NCBI GenBank assembly: GCA_001970855.1
Contig: LSSN01005770.1
Location: 1 to 23,301 of the forward strand
From: Smittium culicis
Lineage: Eukaryota > Kickxellomycota > Harpellomycetes > Harpellales > Legeriomycetaceae
Direction of reading: 5' to 3'
Length of the DNA: 23,301 bases
Of the stretch, positions 18,963 to 23,301 are shown in pieces (the first letter of the stretch is position 1; the number at the start of each line of letters is the position of its first letter). A program made the translations under genes and the position numbers. The notes under the pieces are model-generated. The model was not told where the DNA came from, searched no databases, and saw only the letters and a list, made by a program, of their open reading frames with translations.

Positions 18963-19906
18963 ATGGACATATACGCAACTGTACCCGAATTTGTTAAAAA
19001 ATGCCAAAATCTTGAAAAGGTAAAACTGAAATCAAAGATATTTTTTAGATATTTGATTAATTATATTTCTTTTTTATGAAAAATCAACTAGAAAATACCT
19101 TTAAATGAAATTACGAAGCAATTTACCAAAGATTACGTCATAAGGAATCTACCTAAAAACAACGATAAAGAGAAGGTTTACGACGAGAGGGTTAAAAGTA
19201 AGATTGTTAAGATTGTAGACAAGCGTAGTAAAACCCCTGAGGATAAAGGCGAAAATTCAAAAAAATCTTCTTGCTTGAGATTAAGCTCTAGAGATATTAA
19301 AAAAAAAAGGATTTATGATTTGAATTCAGAGAATTTGAAGTACAGTTTTAATACTTTTAATATTTTTATATCGATACTGAATAGATTTATTTTTTATATG
19401 TAACTTTTTATCTTAATTGCTAGAATTAGTAATTATAAGATCCATTTGATGACTTTTTTTTAGGTACGAGATTTTCATACCATTAAATCGACTTTGGGAA
19501 GAATATATTTTAAGAATACTAGAAAATTCTAAACCTCAGGTAGCCTCACAAAAGATAGTAAAGGCTGATTTCCATGGTGCTATTATAAAAGGTTTAACGT
19601 TTAATTTAACAAATCATTTTTCTATCTTTGAATTTAAAATAATTTATAGGAATTAAATTCAATTTAGTTTTAAAGTCGAAATGTTACAGTTACGTTGGCC
19701 GTGAAGGGATTCTATTGCACGAAACAAAAAATATCCTAAAGCTGATAACATCTGAAAATAAATTAATTGTTATACCAAAATCTAATTCTATTTTTCAAAT
19801 TGAAGTAGCTGGTTACAAATTTACTCTGTTTGGGAATCAGCTTATGTATAGATCTTCCGAGAGAGCTTCTAAAAAATTTAAGCCCAAGCCATGCATCGAT
19901 TTGTGA
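18963..19906 (+). CDS. POP4: RNase P/MRP protein subunit POP4 (Rpp29), four exons
   Basis: POP4/Rpp29 is a core protein of nuclear RNase P, which trims tRNA 5' leaders, and of RNase MRP, which processes pre-rRNA. Exons 18963-19019, 19092-19339, 19464-19591 and 19668-19906 join to 672 nt, 223 aa plus TGA, close to the roughly 220 aa of human POP4. The conserved domain starts near residue 95 with K-Y-E-I-F-I-P-L-N-R-L-W-E-E-Y. It continues through A-D-F-H-G-A-I-I-K, the turn K-S-K-C-Y-S-Y-V-G-R-E-G-I-L-L, then K-L-I-V-I-P-K. It ends RSSERASKKFKPKPCIDL, almost the same as in animal POP4. Introns of 72, 124 and 76 nt are GT...AG; the third donor, GTTTAA, is weak but needed to keep the conserved frame. 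An in-frame TAA six bases upstream fixes the start. The N-terminal 90 residues are Lys-rich, as in other family members. Confidence 0.95.
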
Positions 19907-20670
19907 GAAATTTCTTAATCTAGTTTCTAATCTAGATTATTTCTTGAAAAATTATTATGAGATTTATATTTCAGTCCATTCCCTTTTATCTTTTCGCCAT
20001 AAAAAATTTTAATAGAATTTTAAACTTGAAATAAAACGCTATCAGAAAATATTTCATTCTAATAAATAAGACTATATTCTCGCCTTGATGAGGGAAGAAC
20101 GCTATATTCTAATCACTTTCATCTCATACTAATCATTTTATTTATAAAATAAATTGTATTTAATACAATTTTAAAAATTCATTAATTAGAAACATCATTT
20201 TAAAAGGTATAAAAAATTACAACTATAGTAGCTACAATATATACGCATATGAGGGTGCTATTTAAACTTGTTATGTTATTTTATTTTCGCTAACACTCTC
20301 CAATTTTAAGTTTATGATTGAAAATCAGTCATAATAGTGTCTTTTAAATTCAGATATAAATAAAAGTATGGTTTAAATTTCAAGATTCTTTAAAATTAGT
20401 GGCTAATAAATTTTAATTTAGCCATATTTTTGGTTCTAGGATGAACTTTAAACTCGAATTATAACCAAAAGAGCATATATAAACTACTTTAAGCAAGTAA
20501 AAGAATAATTATTATAGATATAAAATTAGAATTTTTATGATTCATTATTACACTGTAAAATGAATATATTTAGAATGTATTAGCTGTATTAAAGCATATA
20601 TTTCTAGCAAGTATAGGGTCTTTTTATTAAAAAATTTAGTTACAAATAGTTTTAACCTCGGTAAAACATT
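19907..20670. other. AT-rich stretch downstream of POP4
   Basis: This holds the presumed 3' UTR of POP4 and then AT-rich sequence without a supported gene. A slightly GC-richer patch near 20080-20100 (ctcgccttgatgaggg) contains a C-box-like string, but no D box or guide arrangement was found nearby. Confidence 0.5.
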
Positions 20671-21060
20671 TTAACCCTTTCCCGTCCAGCGCTCTTTGAA
20701 ATAATCAATTTATTGATTCGTTTATGATTTGTACGTATATTTATTATTTGCAGCTATTCAACAATAAACCAACAATTCTCAAATCCTCGGAATTATTTTG
20801 TTTTAACCCTCTCACAGTGGGTAAACTGTTTTTGACCTACTTTTTTTAGCCAACAGTGTTCAAATAAAAAATTTTAATTCCGTGGCTATTAAAATCATTG
20901 GTTTATTGTTGAATAGCTGCAAGTAATAAATATACGTATAAATCATAAACGAATCAATAAATTGATTATTTCAAAGAGCGCTGGACGGGAAAGGGTTAAC
21001 TAAACACAGCCTTTTATATTTTGTAGGTCAAAAATCGTCTAATGCCCGCGAAAGGATTGA
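20671..21060 (+). mobile_element. piggyBac-like MITE, copy C (outer), interrupted by another copy
   Basis: The left end at 20671 is TTAACCCTTTCCCGTCCAGC. The right end at about 20999-21060 contains ttttgtaggtcaaaaatcgtct and ends cgaaaggattga, with the terminal TTAA eroded to TTGA. Removing the nested copy and one TTAA (193 bp) leaves 197 bp, the family length. The central segment (tcctcggaattattttg) corresponds to tcgggataaatttattttg in copy B. Confidence 0.85.
20803..20999 (-). mobile_element. piggyBac-like MITE nested in copy C, inverted (197 bp)
   Basis: TTAA lies at 20803-20806 and 20996-20999. The right-type end (ccctctcacagtgggtaaac then tgtttttgacc) is on the left, and the left-type end (gcgctggacgggaaaggg) is on the right, so the copy is inverted relative to its host element. 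Its left arm is nearly identical to the outer copy's left arm. The locus therefore contains a long imperfect inverted repeat (about 20671-20790 against 20880-20999). Confidence 0.9.
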
Positions 21061-21655
21061 ATATAATTGATTTAGTTAGATTATATGATTAATCTCTTTT
21101 CAATGAAAACAAAACAGTACTGATTAATAAGACTTGCGAGCCTTAAAAATTGAACTAGGACTTCAATTTGTGTGATTTTTTATCTAGCTGTCTCAACAAA
21201 ATTTTTAAAGAGCTTCAGAGAAAATTTATCAAGTATATATATATATGTAAGCTCTCTGCAATTCTAAACTGCTTGAGTAGAAAACGAATTGTATTTGAAT
21301 AGATGTATTTTTTTGCACGAGTATAAAATGGAATAATATCTAAAAATTTATATTTTTATGATTCTAATATTTAAGTTTTATAAAAATTTCGATAAATAGA
21401 TGGTTTTTTTCTTGAAAAATAGAGCTTTTTCAACTTTTACTTATGTATACGACGCGCATTAAATAAATATGTTCATTTTATCAGATAGTTTATTTAATGG
21501 TAACCGTTAATTAAGTTTAGAAATAAGAAAAGCTAATAATTTTGAAAATATAAATATCCTATAAATTAGAGCAGACCAATTTTTTGTTTATCTAAGAAAT
21601 TTTATTAAAAATAATTTATATAAATAAAAAACTAGTATAATTATTTAGAAACATT
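21061..21655. other. AT-rich stretch before the LINE
   Basis: The sequence is AT-rich with a short TA microsatellite at about 21235-21246. No gene or further repeat is supported. Confidence 0.5.
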
Positions 21656-21826
21656 TTTTTAACATACCCCCCTCCGCCGCTCTAGCAGCTCCATAGTCAC
21701 TGTGCATTGGTTCAAGGGTTCTGTTCACCACTTATACTTTGCAGTGTAAGTACTTTATCACGTGAATCACATTCAAAATTTTTTACTTTTCCAGCTCAAA
21801 ATTTTGGTCAGCGATTTTTCCACAGG

Positions 21827-22620
21827 CTGCAGTTCAGAAGAATATGGTCGACCGTCTCATGCACATACAATTTGCAGCAGGTGCAGAAAATTTTAAATTT
21901 TTGGTCGAAGATATTTATCTTCGACAGATGCTGGGAAGTCTGGAATGTGCCCATACGCATTTTCCAAATGTCCTCAAGGCCCAGATTAAGGCACTAAAAC
22001 ATTTTTTGAAGGTAAAACCAGTTGGATTTTTTGCCGATTTTCCGATCCACACTTTAGTATTGGATGACAGATCGGTTATTTCGTCGTTTCCAGTCGACTA
22101 TATGATTATAGTCTGACCGTTTGAATCTAAAGAGCAGAAATTTTTGATCCACCGGGCGCTCCCTGTCACTCAGGTGGCCATCCGGGCCTTCATCGATGCC
22201 TTGATGAGGTCGGCGATCCATGTTTTTGAGGTCGGCCACTTATGGAATGCACGCTCACGGGCTGTTCTGGTGCGTATCAACACTGAGCTTATGCCCAGTT
22301 CGCCACTGATGCGCTACATGGCCGCTGACTTACCGACATTGGCAGCTAATCGGATTACCTTGTCGATTTCTGACTGTTTTGGCTTGCATCTGGCTTCGCT
22401 CATTCCGAATGTTTCCCCACCGTAACATCCAATCGACATCAGCACCGAATTGGTGAACTTGATTTTTAGTGCCGTGAGCACATGTGACCGTCTCAGAAAG
22501 CTGTATATAGCATATAAAACCTTCCTGATCTTACTCTTGTTGTTTTCCATAGCCCCAGATACTTCTCGTTTGCTATTCATAATATAGCCCAAGTAGGTGT
22601 ACTGGTCGTTGGAGTCGACT
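21827..22620 (-). pseudogene. LINE post-RT region and C-terminal zinc finger, interrupted
   Basis: This frame-shifted continuation of the RT ORF runs from about 22620 with T-Y-L-G-Y-I-M-N-S-K, then G-C-Y-G-G-E-T-F-G-M and L-A-A-N-V-G-K-S-A-A-M. It reaches TAG at 22314-22316 and then resumes in the same frame with R-I-S-G-E-L-G-I-S-S. More stops and shifts follow before the Cys-rich C-terminus. The region aligns throughout with the fragment at 8158-8950, which carries a TAG at the same place. Confidence 0.8.
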
Positions 22621-23301
22621 TTTTGGCCCTGAGGGTCATATCAGTAGTCAAATCCCCGCTTATAGTCATTATTCCGCATTTGGAGGCATTCACAGCCATT
22701 TCCCAAGTGTCCGACCATTCGGTAATGGTGTTCAGTGCGGTTTGTAAGTCGGCTGATGATTCAGCCAATAGAACGGTATCGTCGGCAAACAGTAGTCCAT
22801 GTATGCGCGAGGTGAGCTCAGGCACCCGAACACCTCGTACGCCCTTGAATATATCATTAATATAAAAATTGAAGAGTATCGGCGAGGCTGGGTACCCTTG
22901 CCGCACTCCACAGAGGTATTCAGTGGGGTTGGAAACTTCGTTTCCAACTCTAACTGTGATTTTCGGGGCATCATACATGCCCTTGATCATATTGAGGAGT
23001 TTGCCCCCAATTCCCACTGATCGCAGTTTATGCAGTAGGGCCATGTGGGGGACCCGGTCGTAGGCCTTGCTATAGTCGATATAGCACAGCCATGTTTCCT
23101 TGTTCTGAATTTTGCGTCGGCGTACTATTTCGTATAGAGTGGTCGCTTGGCCCGCACACTCCTCGAAATTCCTGAATCCGGCTTGTTCTTTTACCAATAT
23201 TTGGTATTTCGCATCGATTTTGCTGAGTTTTGTGGCCACAATTTTGGCCACCAGTTTTGCCAGTGTTGGGATCAGTGATATCCCTCGGTAGTTATCGGGG
23301 T
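22577..23301 (-). CDS. LINE reverse transcriptase domain (partial, open at the window edge)
   Basis: The frame is open to the right edge and begins in the window with D-N-Y-R-G-I-S-L-I-P. It then shows Q-A-G-F-R, motif A Y-I-D-Y-S-K-A-Y-D (about 23087-23057), G-V-R-Q-G-Y-P-A-S-P-I-L-F-N (about 22905-22865), and motif C F-A-D-D at about 22789-22778, with catalytic Asp residues intact. A GTG at 23251 is not the true start. Near 22620-22640 the frame shifts by one base: this frame ends in a stop at 22577, while the expected continuation, V-D-S-N-D-Q-Y-T-Y-L-G-Y-I-M, is in another frame that runs to 22314. The copy therefore cannot make a full protein. Confidence 0.9.
   Translation of the reverse strand, partial: PDNYRGISLIPTLAKLVAKIVATKLSKIDAKYQILVKEQAGFRNFEECAGQATTLYEIVRRRKIQNKETWLCYIDYSKAYDRVPHMALLHKLRSVGIGGKLLNMIKGMYDAPKITVRVGNEVSNPTEYLCGVRQGYPASPILFNFYINDIFKGVRGVRVPELTSRIHGLLFADDTVLLAESSADLQTALNTITEWSDTWEMAVNASKCGIMTISGDLTTDMTLRAKKSTPTTSTPTWAIL

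Larger units (their letters stand above)
21660..23301 (-). mobile_element. Non-LTR (LINE) retrotransposon, 3' part, running off the right edge
   Basis: From the right edge leftward, it contains a reverse transcriptase domain (23301 to about 22620), a conserved post-RT region (about 22620-22100) with stops, and a C-terminal Cys-rich segment (about 21890-21827, C-T-C-C-K-L-Y...E-T-V-D-H-I-L-L-N-C). It ends in a short 3' segment near 21660. The 3' segment carries the E-P-M...Y-G-A-A-R-A-A-E-G peptide frame seen in the other retro-copies. GC content is far above the host background. The 5' part of the element, including any endonuclease domain, is outside the window. Confidence 0.9.

Noticed and set aside
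20080..20100. C/D-box snoRNA candidate
   Set aside because: The C-box-like string lacks the purine start, and no D box lies at a suitable distance.
21120..21200. Minus-strand frame I-E-V-L-V-Q-F-L-R-L-A-S-L-I-N
   Set aside because: About 30 codons with no start, no clear splice partner and no family resemblance; expected by chance.

Overview
The window looks like AT-rich nuclear DNA of a eukaryote, most likely an early-diverging (non-Dikarya) fungus. Genes carry short introns (59-124 nt). Long stretches contain almost no coding signal, and a large share of the window is transposable-element debris. The lineage is inferred from a secreted double-psi beta-barrel protein, a chromodomain Ty3/gypsy element, LINEs and piggyBac-like MITEs. 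No rRNA, mitochondrial or bacterial signature was seen.

Host genes. (1) A six-exon minus-strand gene (2426-864) encodes a coiled-coil protein of about 380 aa with an acidic C-terminus. A possible 48-aa mitochondrial-type small ORF sits head-to-head with it at 2542-2688. (2) An intronless plus-strand gene (4861-7548) encodes a secreted 895-aa protein. It has an in-frame 237-residue tandem duplication, Arg-rich and Pro/Gln/Ala-rich repeats, and a C-terminal DPBB domain. (3) A two-exon fragment at 16323-16647 may be the remains of a small gene, very tentatively SRP14-like. (4) A four-exon gene at 18963-19906 encodes the RNase P/MRP subunit POP4/Rpp29; open-reading-frame searches alone show only its last exon.

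Mobile DNA. Position 1 to about 513 is a degraded poly(A) retro-copy, related in inverted orientation to 15747-16300. Several 196-197 bp TTAA-flanked piggyBac-like MITEs are present (2915-3110, 3276-3621, and 20671-21060 with a second copy nested at 20803-20999), plus a degraded one at 7874-8046. A separate 100-bp TTAA-flanked MITE family has copies at 3992-4091 and 17507-17606. A dead Ty3/gypsy chromovirus runs on the minus strand from about 15.5 to 11.17 kb. LINE fragments lie at about 8158-8950 (+) and 23301-21660 (-). Two small 5'-truncated retro-insertions with perfect target duplications sit inside other elements: 3399-3535 inside a MITE and 12131-12259 inside the gypsy integrase.

The main results are the nested-insertion stratigraphy, a short peptide-coding motif shared by the 3' ends of five retro-copies, the unusual duplicated DPBB protein, and the spliced POP4 gene. 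There is no operon-like organisation.
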